NCBI GenBank assembly: GCA_965207595.1
Contig: CBDBMW010000012.1
Span: 62,001 to 126,000 of the forward strand
Direction: 5' to 3'
Source: JAGWAJ01 sp026707615
GTDB taxonomy: Bacteria; Acidobacteriota; Vicinamibacteria; Vicinamibacterales; UBA8438
DNA length: 64,000 nucleotides
This document shows positions 1-9,300 of the stretch, in pieces. The translations under genes and the position numbers were made by a program. The notes under the pieces were generated by a model. The model made no database searches, had not been told where the DNA came from, and saw only the letters and a program-made list of their open reading frames with translations. Position 1 is the first letter of the stretch; every line of letters starts with the position of its first letter.

Positions 1-2
1 GC

Positions 3-641
3 CTGCGCGAAGGTGCCACCGAGACCGCGGCCGTCACCAGCGGCCTCTTGAGCGACCTCGTGACGCGCGGCCTGCCGACGGACCGGACGTTGCTGTTCGT
101 CATCGACGGCGCGGCGGGGCTGCGACGGGCCGTCAGGGAGGTCTTCGGTTCTCGCGGGGTGGTGCAACGCTGTCAGGTGCACAAGTGCAGGAACGTGCTC
201 GGCCATCTCCCCGAGCGGTTGCACGCCTCTGTCAGCAAAGCGCTGCGGGACGCGTGGGACCTCGGCTCGGCCGACCGCGCGGCGCGGGTGCTGGAGCGGC
301 TGGCGCGGTCCCTGGAGGGCGACCACCCGGGCGCGGCGGCGTCCATCCGGGAGGGCCTTGACGAGACGCTGACGGTGCAGCGCCTCGGTCTGACGGGTGC
401 GCTGCGGCGTACGCTGCGCTCGACGAACATCATCGAGAACCTGAACGGAAGCGTCGAGCGCTATACGCGGAACGTCAAGCGGTGGCGTGATGGCCAGATG
501 ATTCAACGCTGGGTGGGGAGCGCGCTGGTAGAGGCGGAGAAGCACTTTCGGCGGGTCCGCGGCTACCGCGACGTGCCGCATCTCGTCAATGCTCTGGACG
601 CCTTGGCCCCGCCCAATAGGGTGATTGCTGACGTGGCGTAA
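3..641 (+). CDS. IS256/Mutator-family transposase, 3' part
   Basis: C-terminal part of a DDE transposase; the 5' end lies outside the window. The open frame enters at base 3 and already reads as family sequence (EGATE, then DLVTRGL). Seen in order: a CQVHKCRNV segment with the conserved Cys/His, and the STNIIENLN segment that carries the catalytic Glu of Mutator transposases, followed by the usual NVKRW and a basic tail. The upstream catalytic Asp residues fall near VIDGA or outside the window. It would cut and paste its own element. Terminal repeats cannot be paired because only one end is visible, so activity cannot be judged. It marks the left flank of a scarred accessory region. Confidence 0.88.
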   Translation: MREGATETAAVTSGLLSDLVTRGLPTDRTLLFVIDGAAGLRRAVREVFGSRGVVQRCQVHKCRNVLGHLPERLHASVSKALRDAWDLGSADRAARVLERLARSLEGDHPGAAASIREGLDETLTVQRLGLTGALRRTLRSTNIIENLNGSVERYTRNVKRWRDGQMIQRWVGSALVEAEKHFRRVRGYRDVPHLVNALDALAPPNRVIADVA

Positions 642-762
642 CATGGACAACTCGTAAACGAGACGAGGGGTCGCCACTCCCGAAGTTCAACACCGACCGG
701 GACAATCCCGTCGACGCGGCCGGTTCGGGTGTCGCCGACGCGGCTCGACGGACCTCGCTTGG

Positions 763-796
763 GGGTCCCTTTTCACGTGGCCACAGGGTCCCTTTT
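763..796. repeat. Two direct repeats resembling an IS21-type end
   Basis: The 11-mer GGGTCCCTTTT occurs at 763-773 and again at 786-796, separated by CACGTGGCCACA. Repeated subterminal motifs of this kind are typical of IS21-family ends. The second copy stops about 15 bp before homology to the caspase gene begins (about 812), so it looks like a leftover insertion end sitting exactly where that gene copy is cut. No transposase of this type is present nearby. Confidence 0.4.
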
Positions 797-811
797 CTGG
801 TTGCCATTTCC

Positions 812-1030
812 ATCGAACCCGAGCCGTCGCAGCGCGGCGGCCATGTCGACGGCGTCGTTTTCCGGGTTCGGGAGCCGCTCGATGTGGGCGTAGGTGCCGT
901 TGCCGACCACGAGCGCCACGCGCCCGTCCGCCAACACGACGGACGTCGACGCGAACACGACCAGCACCAGCGTCGCCGCGACGAGCGATTGCCTCACCAG
1001 CGCCGATGCCACGAACACGCTCTTCAACAT
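812..1030 (-). pseudogene. Truncated caspase-like protein, N-terminal fragment
   Basis: Copy of the 5' end of the caspase/Sel1 gene that starts at 5011. It has the same ribosome site (GGAG 8 nt before ATG), the same signal peptide and the same caspase start (RVALVVGN, then LPNPENDAVDMAAAL). Similarity ends abruptly after LRRLGFD, before the His and Cys catalytic residues, at the repeat pair described at 763-796; the frame then runs a few codons into foreign DNA and stops at 773. The upstream region (to about 1190) is also duplicated. It cannot be an active protease. It could still yield a short secreted peptide. Confidence 0.8.
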
Positions 1031-1191
1031 CCACGGCAACTCCGATCGGTCCGCAACCGGCCCGGCCATGCGATCCTGACCGACGCCGACGAACCTACCG
1101 CGCCGACAGGATCTGGCGCGCCCCTCGAAGCAGAGGGGACTGTAGGTCCTGCAACGCCGGCCGTCGTGCGTGACTCAGGCGCCGTTCGATG

Positions 1192-1815
1192 TCAGAACCC
1201 GATCTTGCTTCCGACCTGGAAGCCCCCGCGTGTTGGCGCGACGGTCATGTCTCGTACGACTGTCGTCGTAGACCAGAACCCGGCAATGGCGGCTCCGGCA
1301 ACTGCCAGCGCTGCGCCGCCGAACTTCAGGCCGGCGCTCCGCTCCTGGAACGGCTGGATAGGGCCGCTGTAGACCGTCCGGCCGTCACGCGTAGCGACGG
1401 ACAGGGCGGTGGCTGCACCGATGATGGACCCGTTGACAGCTCCGGCGACGTAGATCCCGCACGTCGTTCGGAACTGGCAGACGGCCCTGGCCGCATCCGG
1501 GTCAACCTCCACGAGGGCCTCGGCGAAGAAGTCAGTATCCGAGAGCATCTCGGCCGTCTCGCGGATGAGAGCATCTTCGCTGAGGGCGCTCGGCTGTATC
1601 GGTTGCTCGGGATCGATCAGCATCATCGCGGCCCCGGCCACGGCCACCGCCAGGCCGACGCCGACACGAGCGGGGGACCGGCGAACCTCAACACGACCTG
1701 CCTGCACCGCCTCCGCCGCCAACCGTTCTGCCGATGCTCGAATACCGGGCGTATCTTCCGCCGCCGCCGGTACGCCGAGAGCGAGAACGAGAGCGAGCGT
1801 CGCGAGTCTCCGCAT
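1192..1815 (-). CDS. Secreted/envelope protein of unknown function
   Basis: 207 aa. The start is chosen for the strong GGAGGAGG ribosome site just upstream and for the signal peptide that follows (MRRLATLALVLALGVPAAAE). The mature part has two hydrophobic stretches, one near residue 52 (VGVGLAVAVAGAAMMLI) and one near residue 170 (GGAALAVAGAAIAGFW), and two Cys in FRTTCGIY and AVCQF that could pair. It ends in Gly-Phe (FQVGSKIGF), an ending common in outer-membrane strands. I do not recognise a family. The upstream 300 bp (1816-2110) shows no gene. Confidence 0.6.
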   Translation of the reverse strand: MRRLATLALVLALGVPAAAEDTPGIRASAERLAAEAVQAGRVEVRRSPARVGVGLAVAVAGAAMMLIDPEQPIQPSALSEDALIRETAEMLSDTDFFAEALVEVDPDAARAVCQFRTTCGIYVAGAVNGSIIGAATALSVATRDGRTVYSGPIQPFQERSAGLKFGGAALAVAGAAIAGFWSTTTVVRDMTVAPTRGGFQVGSKIGF

Positions 1816-2110
1816 GTGGCCTCCTCCTACCATCGCGCCCGTGACCTGGATCGCAACCGACGGCGGATCGAGCGCTGCTATGAGTGACTCCCTGCCTGTC
1901 CACTCCCTGCTCTCCCCTGGCTGCCGGTCAGGCGGTGTCATCGGGCGGGCCCTCGTGGACGACCGCGCCGTGACGTCGATTCGATCCGACAGGCGGCAGG
2001 CTAGACGACTGCCGCTCGACTGTCACTGCCCAAACCGAGGGGAGGGAGCAGAATTCTCGACGAACCCTGCGGTGATTGCCCAACCAGCCTCGCAACCAGA
2101 AGGCAACGAC

Positions 2111-2227
2111 GTGAACGCCCGTTTTGATGACGTGAATCGGCGGATTGACGACCTGCAGGGCGATATCCGCGAATTGCGCTCGCTGGTGATCGACGCCATC
2201 AAACGCAGCGGCGAGCCGGCCGACTGA
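2111..2227 (+). CDS. Small coiled-coil peptide, 38 aa
   Basis: GTG-started small ORF preceded by AGAAGG. The product reads as amphipathic heptads: RFDDVNRRIDDL, then IRELRSLVIDAI, with hydrophobic residues at a/d spacing. It has no membrane segment, unlike most coiled-coil proteins of this window, but resembles their C-terminal halves. It may be an intact micro-protein or the surviving end of a larger gene whose 5' part was lost. No function can be assigned. Confidence 0.4.
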   Translation: MNARFDDVNRRIDDLQGDIRELRSLVIDAIKRSGEPAD

Positions 2228-2507
2228 GAAGAGCGGACGTGGCCGTCGACCGCGGCCGTGTCGGCCCAGTCGCTGTCCTCGTCAGCCGCGATGCCCTGCG
2301 ACGTCCAGCACCGCACGGTCCACGGTCGGGGCGTCACCAGCCGTCCACGGTCACGAGCAAGGGTCGCCAGGAGGTCGCGCCGCCCACGGTCGCGGATCGC
2401 GCCCCCGCCGCGGCTCGGCTCGGCGTTCAGAAGTAGCGGACGAGGCTCGGGGTCAGCTCCACGTCGTTGCTGGAGAGCGGGAACGGAACCTTGATGACGC
2501 ACCCTGC
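2228..2507. other. Gene-free stretch with a possible barrel remnant
   Basis: No convincing gene. On the minus strand, in frame directly behind the antitoxin remnant's stop, a short open stretch ends at 2427 with VELTPSLVRYF, which looks like the last strand of an outer-membrane protein. It lacks a start and is probably debris from the rearrangements around this locus. Confidence 0.3.
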
Positions 2508-2700
2508 TCAAAGGATGGCATACGCCTCTGCGTCCGCTTCGGTTCCCCACTCTCGGAACGTGCGGAACGGATCGTCGGCCACGGCTCCTGGCCGGGCCTT
2601 CGTCAGCACGACCCTTGCGCCGTCGATCTCGTAGACGAGCTCGTCACCGGGGTCGAGTCCGTGCGCGATCCGTACCGGCCTTGGGGTGCGTGGTCTGCGC
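2508..2700 (-). pseudogene. AbrB-type antitoxin remnant
   Basis: C-terminal three quarters of a SpoVT/AbrB protein nearly identical to the intact gene at 5539-5757 (RPVRI, LDPGDELVYEIDGARVVLTK, then DPFRTFREWG). The N-terminal strand and start codon are missing; similarity ends within a few bases of position 2700, about 40 bp from the 3' end of the caspase gene. It is probably non-functional. Together with the caspase fragment at 812-1030 it shows that this locus was duplicated in pieces. Confidence 0.7.
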
Positions 2701-2737
2701 CGACTACCGCCGGCACGTACCGTTCCGACTTGCGAGG

Positions 2738-5011
2738 TCATCGGAGACGGTCCAGAGCCTTCCGGGCATCGGCGTGTCCCTGCTCGGCTGCCAAGCTGTA
2801 CCACCGGGTGGCTTCGACGCGATCCCGGCGGACGCCACGACCGTTCTCGTACCATACGCCCAGGTTGTACTGCGCGTAGACGTTGCCCTGCTCGGCCGCA
2901 CGACGGGACCACCGCACTGCTTCCGAATCGTCACGCCGTACTCCCCGACCGCTTGCGTACATCCAGCCGAGGTTGGTCTGGCCGTACGCGTCGCCCTGCT
3001 CGGCCGAGCGGTGAAACCATCGGACGGCCTCCGCATAGTCCTGAGATACTCCGCGGCCGTCACGGTACATGGCACCGAGGTTGTTCTGGCCGCGGGCGTG
3101 GCCTTGCTCGGCTGCACGGCGATACCAGCGGACGGCCTCGGCGTCGTCCCGGGACACGCCGCGACCAGTCCCATACAGTGCGCCGAGGCTGGTCTGGCCG
3201 TACGCGTCGCCCTGCTCGGCCGAGCGGCGAAACCATCGGACGGCCTCCGCATAGTCCTGAGATACTCCGCGGCCGTCACGGTACATGGCGCCGAGGTTGT
3301 TCTGGCCGCGGGCGTTGCCCTGTTCAGCCGCACGGCGATACCATCGGGCGGCTTCGTTATGGTCCTGCCGCACGCCGCAGCCTTGCTGGTACATAAAGCC
3401 GAGGTTGGTCTGGGAAAGGGCGTGCCCCTGCTCGGCGGAACCGCGGAACCACCGAACGGCTTCACGGTCGTTCTGCTCAACCCCGTGCGCGTCCCGGTAC
3501 ATGACGCCGAGGTTGTTCTGCGCGTGGGGTTCCCCCTGGTCTGCCGCACGGCGATACCACCGGGCGGCTTCCTCATGATCCTGCCGCGCTCCGCGGCCGT
3601 GCTGGTACATGAAGCCGAGGCTGGTCTGGGCACGAGCATTCCCCTGCTCGGCGGAACGGCGGAACCATCGAACCGCTTCACCGTTGTCTTGCTCAACTCC
3701 GCGGGCGTCTCGGTACAGGACGCCGAGGCTGTTCTGCGCGAGGGCGTGTCCCTGGTCGGCGGCACGGCGGAGCCATCGCGCGGCCTCCCGGTCGTCCTGC
3801 GCCACACCGCGACCGTCGCGGTACAGGACGGCGAGGTTGTTCTGGGCGCGGGCGTTCCCCTGCTCGGCCGCACGGCGGTTCCATCGGGCGGCTTCCGCGT
3901 CGTCGCGGGCCACCCCAAGACCTCTCATGTACAGGAAGCCCAGGGCGGTCTGACCGGGCGCATGACCCTGCTCGGCCGCTCGCCGGAACCAGGACACGGC
4001 AAGGCCGTAGTCCTGCTCCACCCCGCGAGCATGCTCGTATCGCTCGCCGAGCGCCGTCTGCGCCGCGGCATCGCCCGCCTCGGCCAGTTCACTCAGCGCC
4101 GCGATTGGCAGCTCCGTGACGTCCGTCTCCGGCGGATCCGGTCGCGGAGGGTCGGCCAGCGCCGGCACCGCGGGAGCCGCTGCCGTCACCGTGACGGACT
4201 CCCCCGTCGCCAGCGTCCGCGTCAGGTAATGCTCGCCCACCAGCGAGTGGTACTCGTGCGGGCGCTGCTGGCCGTTCGTTGCCTCGAGCACCTCCGCCCG
4301 CACCCGCCGGAACAACAGCCCGATCTCCAGCGGCACTTCCAGATGCGCCAGCAGCGCCGACGTGTACGGGCTGTTCCGGCCTCGGCCGTCCGCCGCCGTC
4401 GTCCCCGCCGCCGCGGCAAACGCCACAAGCGTCTCGTCCCCCAGCAGGTCCTCGTTCAGGTCCCCAAAGCTGCCGCCGCTCACCGAGCGCGTCGCCGCCG
4501 TCCGCTGCATCGACCGGGCGAGCGGGTTGTTCCGGCACGCGTCCAGGAGCACCAGCCGTAGCGACGCCCCCGCCGTCGACACCAGCAGGTCGTCCAGCGT
4601 CACCGTCTCGTAGCGCACGTCGACGTCGCGCTCCAGGCGGGCGTCGACCGGCACGAGGTAGTTGACACCGTCCATCTCGATGCCGTGGCCCGCGTAGAAC
4701 ACCAGCGAGACGTCCGCCCCCGTACTCCGCCGCGTGAACGCGCGCAACGCCTCCGTGAGCGCCACCCGGTCGGCGTCGAGCTCCGTCGTCACGTCGAACC
4801 CGAGCCGCTGCAGCGCGGCAGCCATGTCGACGGCGTCGTTCTCGGGGTTCGGGAGCCGTTCAATGTGGGCGTAGGTGCTGTTGCCGACCACGAGCGCCAC
4901 GCGCCCGTCCGCCAACACGACGGACGCCGACGCGAATACGGCCAGCACCAGCGTCGCCGCAACGAGCGACTGCCTCACCAGCGTCGATGCCACGAACACG
5001 CGTCTCAACAT
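2738..5011 (-). CDS. Secreted caspase-family protease with 12 Sel1 repeats
   Basis: 757 aa. Start at 5011: GGAG 8 nt upstream and a signal peptide ending near VVLA. Residues 28-270 form a caspase p20-like (C14) domain: RVALVVGN at the start, catalytic His109 in FYAGHG and Cys159 in LLDACRNNP. Residues 316-748 are twelve 36-residue Sel1-type repeats, each of the form G-x-x-Y-x-x-G-x-G-V-x-x-D-x-x-E-A-x-R-W. Caspase domain plus Sel1 repeats suggests a periplasmic protease with a protein-binding superhelix; substrates are unknown. Neighbouring repeats are up to near-identical at DNA level, so unequal crossing-over is likely. A truncated second copy lies at 812-1030. Confidence 0.85.
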   Translation of the reverse strand: MLRRVFVASTLVRQSLVAATLVLAVFASASVVLADGRVALVVGNSTYAHIERLPNPENDAVDMAAALQRLGFDVTTELDADRVALTEALRAFTRRSTGADVSLVFYAGHGIEMDGVNYLVPVDARLERDVDVRYETVTLDDLLVSTAGASLRLVLLDACRNNPLARSMQRTAATRSVSGGSFGDLNEDLLGDETLVAFAAAAGTTAADGRGRNSPYTSALLAHLEVPLEIGLLFRRVRAEVLEATNGQQRPHEYHSLVGEHYLTRTLATGESVTVTAAAPAVPALADPPRPDPPETDVTELPIAALSELAEAGDAAAQTALGERYEHARGVEQDYGLAVSWFRRAAEQGHAPGQTALGFLYMRGLGVARDDAEAARWNRRAAEQGNARAQNNLAVLYRDGRGVAQDDREAARWLRRAADQGHALAQNSLGVLYRDARGVEQDNGEAVRWFRRSAEQGNARAQTSLGFMYQHGRGARQDHEEAARWYRRAADQGEPHAQNNLGVMYRDAHGVEQNDREAVRWFRGSAEQGHALSQTNLGFMYQQGCGVRQDHNEAARWYRRAAEQGNARGQNNLGAMYRDGRGVSQDYAEAVRWFRRSAEQGDAYGQTSLGALYGTGRGVSRDDAEAVRWYRRAAEQGHARGQNNLGAMYRDGRGVSQDYAEAVRWFHRSAEQGDAYGQTNLGWMYASGRGVRRDDSEAVRWSRRAAEQGNVYAQYNLGVWYENGRGVRRDRVEATRWYSLAAEQGHADARKALDRLR

Positions 5012-5376
5012 CACGGCAACTCCGATCCGTACCGCAACCGGCCCGGCCGTGCGATCCTGACCGACGCCGACCAACCTACCGCATCGACAGGACTTGCGCG
5101 CCCCTCAAACAGAGGGGACTGTAGGTCCTGCAACGCCGGCCGTCGTGCGGGATTCAGGCCCCGTTCGAGACGCTCGCGGGCGGTGTGAGGCGGTGTCCTG
5201 GTGCCGTCGCGCGGTCGCGCAGCGACGCCCGCAGGCAGGTGCTGGGAGGCCGCGGTGGGTTGTGCCTCAGGTCCGGACCTTGATGGGTCCGGCGCTCGTG
5301 AAATCGTCAGCGTGTCGAAGGTCGTCATTCCGAGCGTCGAGCGGGCCCGGAAGGCGCCGGCGGGGCCCGGCACGCA
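5012..5376. other. Upstream region of the caspase gene, with hairpin
   Basis: No gene seen. Contains CCCCTC-AAACA-GAGGGG at 5101-5117, a 6-bp stem about 90 bp upstream of the caspase start. The same hairpin, with a different loop, is kept at 1121-1138 in front of the truncated copy, in a duplicated block of roughly 120 bp. It may be a leader structure or the end of an upstream transcript. Confidence 0.4.
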
Positions 5377-5523
5377 TCAGCGCAAGCCGAAGTGGTCCAA
5401 CAGCTTGTCGAGCTTCTCCTCAAGGGCGTCGAAGCGCTGGTCGTGAGCTTGGGCGGCCTTGGCGAGGACTTCGAGCGCCCGCATGACGCCATCGAACCGC
5501 TCGTCCATCTCGGCAACGGTCAC
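5377..5523 (-). CDS. Small coiled-coil protein, 48 aa
   Basis: GTG start 15 nt after the stop of the AbrB gene, with GCAGGGTGA as ribosome site, so the two are probably co-transcribed. The product runs MDERFDGVMRALEVLAKA, then HDQRFDALEEKLDKLLDHFG: an amphipathic helix throughout, no membrane segment. A 62-aa homologue lies upstream at 5842-6030 and differs mainly by two extra 7-residue HDRRFDA heptads. Its position is where a toxin partner is normally found, but it resembles no known toxin. Confidence 0.55.
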   Translation of the reverse strand: MTVAEMDERFDGVMRALEVLAKAAQAHDQRFDALEEKLDKLLDHFGLR

Positions 5524-5538
5524 TGGACGTCACCCTGC

Positions 5539-5757
5539 TCAAAGGTCGGCATACGCCTCGGCGTCCGCTTGGGTTCCCCACTCGCGGAACGTGCGGAACG
5601 GATCGTCGGCCACGGCTCCTGGCCGGGCCTTCGTCAGTACGACCCTTGCGCCGTCGATCTCGTAGACGAGCTCGTCGCCGGGGTCGAGTCCGAGCGCGAT
5701 CCGTACCGGTCTGGGGATCGTGGTCTGCGCCTTGGCGGTGAGCTTGCTGACGATCAT
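5539..5757 (-). CDS. SpoVT/AbrB-type DNA-binding protein (MazE/PrlF-like antitoxin)
   Basis: 72 aa, swapped-hairpin DNA-binding fold. The N-terminus (SKLTAKAQTTIPRPVR, GLDPGDELVYEIDG) is the classic AbrB signature; the acidic tail (DDPFRTFREWG) is what antitoxins of this class use to grip a toxin. No toxin gene follows; instead a 48-aa coiled-coil ORF starts 15 nt downstream. A perfect palindrome lies in the promoter spacer (5771-5787), so autorepression is expected. It may be an orphan antitoxin or a stand-alone regulator. A truncated copy lies at 2508-2700. Confidence 0.82.
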   Translation of the reverse strand: MIVSKLTAKAQTTIPRPVRIALGLDPGDELVYEIDGARVVLTKARPGAVADDPFRTFREWGTQADAEAYADL

Positions 5758-5767
5758 GGAGTCTCAC

Positions 5768-5796
5768 ATAGCAAGGAAATTCCTTGCACCGGTCAA
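5768..5796 (-). promoter_or_regulatory. Promoter and operator of the AbrB gene
   Basis: On the minus strand: TTGACC at 5796-5791, a 17-nt spacer, then TGCTAT at 5773-5768, ten nt before the ATG. A perfect palindrome, GCAAGGAA-T-TTCCTTGC in minus orientation, occupies 5787-5771, that is, the spacer and the edge of the -10 box. Binding there would block RNA polymerase directly, as expected for AbrB-type self-repression. Confidence 0.65.
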
Positions 5797-5841
5797 GCCG
5801 CGCGGAAGGGCCCTCCGGGCATCGGCGGGGCCCGGCACGCA

Positions 5842-6030
5842 TCAGCGCAAGCCGAAGTGCTCCAACAACTTGTCGAGCTTTTCCTCGAGGGCGTCGAAGC
5901 GCCGGTCGTGCGCGTCGAAGCGCCGGTCGTGAGCGTCGAAGCGCCGGTCGTGAGCTTGGATGGCCTTGGCGAGGACTTCGAGCGCCCGCATGACGCCATC
6001 GAACCGCTCGTCCATCTCGGCAACGGTCAC
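5842..6030 (-). CDS. Small coiled-coil protein, 62 aa
   Basis: Paralogue of the 48-aa ORF at 5377-5523, with GTG start and the same N- and C-terminal sequence. The middle holds three consecutive 7-residue units (HDRRFDA, HDRRFDA, HDRRFDA) against one (HDQRFDA) in its paralogue, so the two differ by whole heptads. Both are followed by the same GGGGCCCGGCACGC flank (5361-5374 and 5825-5838), showing block duplication around the AbrB gene. No catalytic motif or membrane segment. Confidence 0.55.
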   Translation of the reverse strand: MTVAEMDERFDGVMRALEVLAKAIQAHDRRFDAHDRRFDAHDRRFDALEEKLDKLLEHFGLR

Positions 6031-6328
6031 TGGGCGCTGCCGGTCCGTGGTGTGGATGCTCGGCCGCCGGTGGCGGGGTCCGGCGGCGTCGGCTTCGACG
6101 CCGTGCAGGGCGCGTCACGTTCCACGTGCTCAACATATCACGCGCGCCCGGTCTGTACACTACGATTCTCTCGACGGCCCGCGGTGGAGGCCGGACGCAG
6201 CCCACGCGCCGCCGCCGGAACTGCCAGCATCCTGGTTGCCTGCGCGGGCAACAACGTGTTCGGCTACCACGTGGTGGCCAGCGTCGACTACGCGCCGGGC
6301 GAACACCTCGCCGGTGCGGAGCGGTCCC

Positions 6329-9300
6329 TTGACGAATGCGCCATCCGTTGCCCGCGGTAGGCTTCCGCTGCTGCGAGGCTGCCTTCTCTGCGGGCTCTCT
6401 GTGTCGGGCATGCAGGTTGGAGTCGCAGTAGCGCAGGACGTATCCGCCCCGAGAGTGGATGGGGTGCGGATCACGAGTTCTCCGGCTCGGGGGGACACGT
6501 ATGGACCCGGGGAGACGATCAGGGTACGGGTGACGTTCGACGAGCCCGTCGTCGAATCCGGTTCACCGCGCCTGGCACTGAAGATCGGAACGGAGACGCG
6601 GTGGGCGCGCCTTCAGACCGGCTTTTCACCGAATCCCTTCCCGGTCGTCCCGTTCCTGTATCACGTGCAGCCCGCAGACTTCGACGCCGATGGCGTGAGC
6701 GTGCCCGCGGATGCGCTACGGCTCGATGGCGGGAGCATCCGGGATGCAGGCGGAAACGAGGTGGACCCCGATCTCGGAAGACACGCCATCGTGAATCACC
6801 GCTACCACAAGGTAGACGGCGCAGGCGATCCTCGACCCGTGGTGACGCGTCTGCAGGTGTGGCGTCCGCCGGAGGGCGATACCTTCGAACTGGGTTCGCG
6901 CATCCGCATCGAGGTCGGATTCCAGGCTGCCGTTGTCGTCACCGGGGCGCCAACGCTCGTTCTCGGCATCGGACATGCCATGCGCGAGGCGGTGTACAGG
7001 GGCACCTACGACGAGACGCGGGACGCACCGGACCGCAGGCTCATCTTCGAGTACTGGGTGCAGGGCACGGACATGGATCCGGACGGCCTGAGCATCGAAT
7101 CCGATGCCTTGCGCCTGAACGGAGGCAGCATTCGGGGCCAGGTCGCCGCCGTCGACGCCGACGTCGGCCTGGACCACTTCGCCTTCGCGAACGACCCCGA
7201 CCTCAAGGTGGACGGCGGCCTCTCTCGGCCCGCCCGGATCCTGGAGCTCTGGTTCGATACGGTGCCGTGGGACGGCGATACGTATCGACAGGGCGAGGCC
7301 ATCTCCGTCGGCGTACGGTTCTCGAAGGGTGTCCCCCTGGATCTGCCGCTTGGTTCCTCGGTGCCCACCTTGACGTTGCGGATCGGGCGGCAGGACCGTC
7401 ACGCGCGGTTCTTCGCCCAGGAATCCGACGGCAGCGCGCTCTACTTCGAGTACTCCGTCGAGGAGCGGGATAGCGATGAGGACGGCGTCAGCATCCCGGC
7501 GAACGCTCTGCAGACGAACGGCGTGCCCATCCGGGATCGGGAGGGTGGGGACGCCGACCTGAACCACGCGGGTCTGGGTGACGATCCGCGCCGGAAGGTG
7601 AACGGGAGGCTCAATCCGCATCCCGCCGTAACGGACGTGACGTTCGAGTCCGTGCCACGATGGGGCGCGACCTATGCGGCCGGAGAGACCATCGAGGTGG
7701 CGGTGTCGTTCCCCCAGGAGATCGCCGAGCTCGACGTCAGCGACCACTGGCCGTACCTGGAGCTCGGGATTGGAGCGCGGACCCGCAGGGCCGAGATGAG
7801 TTCTCGAGGAAGGACGTGGACCCTCGGGCACCAGTACTTCTTCGTCTACGTCGTGCAGCCCGAGGATCGCGATGCCAACGGCGTGAGCATCGGACCGGAC
7901 GCTCTGCATCTGACGGCGACGGATGCCTCCGGCAGGCGCTTCGATACCAACCTGGACGGCCATACCGTGAGCGACGATCCAGCGCATCGCGTCGACGGCG
8001 GTCTTCTGGCCGGGTTGCCGGGAACCCTTCGGCCGCTGGAGCTGGGCGCCGGGGGTGCCGGGGTCGCCGTGGACGTGACCGCGGCGTTCTACGGCGACGT
8101 CGCGGACTACTCGGCGTCGTCGTCGAGGCCCCGCGTGGCCGGGGTGAGCACGGCGGGGGCGATCGTCACGGTCGTGCCCCTCCGCCGGGGCACGACGACG
8201 GTGGAAGTAGTCGCCCGGCGGGAGTCCAGAACCGCGCGGGTGTCGTTCGAGGTCACGGTCGTAACGGCCCTGGCACCGGTAGGCACGCTTCCGGCGATGG
8301 AGCTGGTCATCGGCGGTCCGGTTTCGTCGGTGGACGTTGCGGGGGCGTTTCGAGGCGGCGCCACCCACTACACGGCGACGTCGACGGACGTTCGCGTGGC
8401 GACCGTGGTCACGTCGGGAGCGACCGTCAGCGTGACGCCGGTCGGGGAGGGCGAGGCGGTCGTTGCCGTGACGGCAGGGAACGTGCTGGGAACGGCCACC
8501 CAGTCGTTCCCGGTGGCCGTGGTGAGAGATCCCATCGAAGGGCGCGTCCTGGACGCAGCGCTGGCAGCGTTGGGCCGGAGCTTGCTGGCGAGCGTTGCCA
8601 CGACCCTGGAGAGTCGCTTCCGGGCGGCACCGGAGGAAGCCGTCTTCACGGTCGGCAGCCGACCACTGCCGGTCGGGCGGGGAGCGGGAGAAGCGCGGCG
8701 GGGGCGCCGGGATGCGTCTGTGGCGTTCGGTGTTCGCAGCGACGCGGCGCTGCGCGGACGGGGCTTTGGACGGGAGACGTCGCCGGGTTCCACGGGGAGC
8801 GCGGGCGCAGGGCGATGGGCGGGGGGCGACGTCCTGGCGGGCAGCAACTTCATGTTGCCGCTCGGCGCGTCGGCGCGTGCGGACGACCCCGATCCGGGCG
8901 GGATTCGGTGGACGGTGTGGGGCAGCGGCGACGCGCAGTCGTTTGCCGGTGGTCTCGGGCCGGCGGCCAGCTATGACGGCGGGATGCGGATCGGTCACGT
9001 GGGAATCGATGCCGGAGGTCGGCGCTGGCTCGCGGGGGCATTCGTCTCGCGGAGCTCCGGACGGGCGGACTATCGGTTCCGGGCGAAGGCTACCGGCTTG
9101 GGTTACCTGGACACGACGTTGACGAGCGTTCAGCCGTACTTCCGTTGGGCGCCGGCCCGCGGGACGGAGGTGTGGATGGCGCTGGGCGCCGGCGTGGGCG
9201 AGATGGAGGCCGAACGCCCACACTCGGGCAGAGGGCGGGAAGCGACCAGACTCGCGATGCGGCTCGGCGTGTTGGGGGGGCGACAGACGGTAGCGACCGT

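Noticed and set aside
642..762. Right terminal inverted repeat of the IS256 element
   Set aside because: The left end lies outside the window, so no pairing can be shown.
2615..4561. Long open frame on the plus strand opposite the caspase/Sel1 gene
   Set aside because: It mirrors the repeats of the true gene; products are repetitive Arg/Pro-type sequence, without start signal or family. High GC leaves antisense frames open.
5101..5117. Intrinsic terminator
   Set aside because: No T run follows on either strand; more likely a leader hairpin, and it is conserved upstream of both caspase copies.
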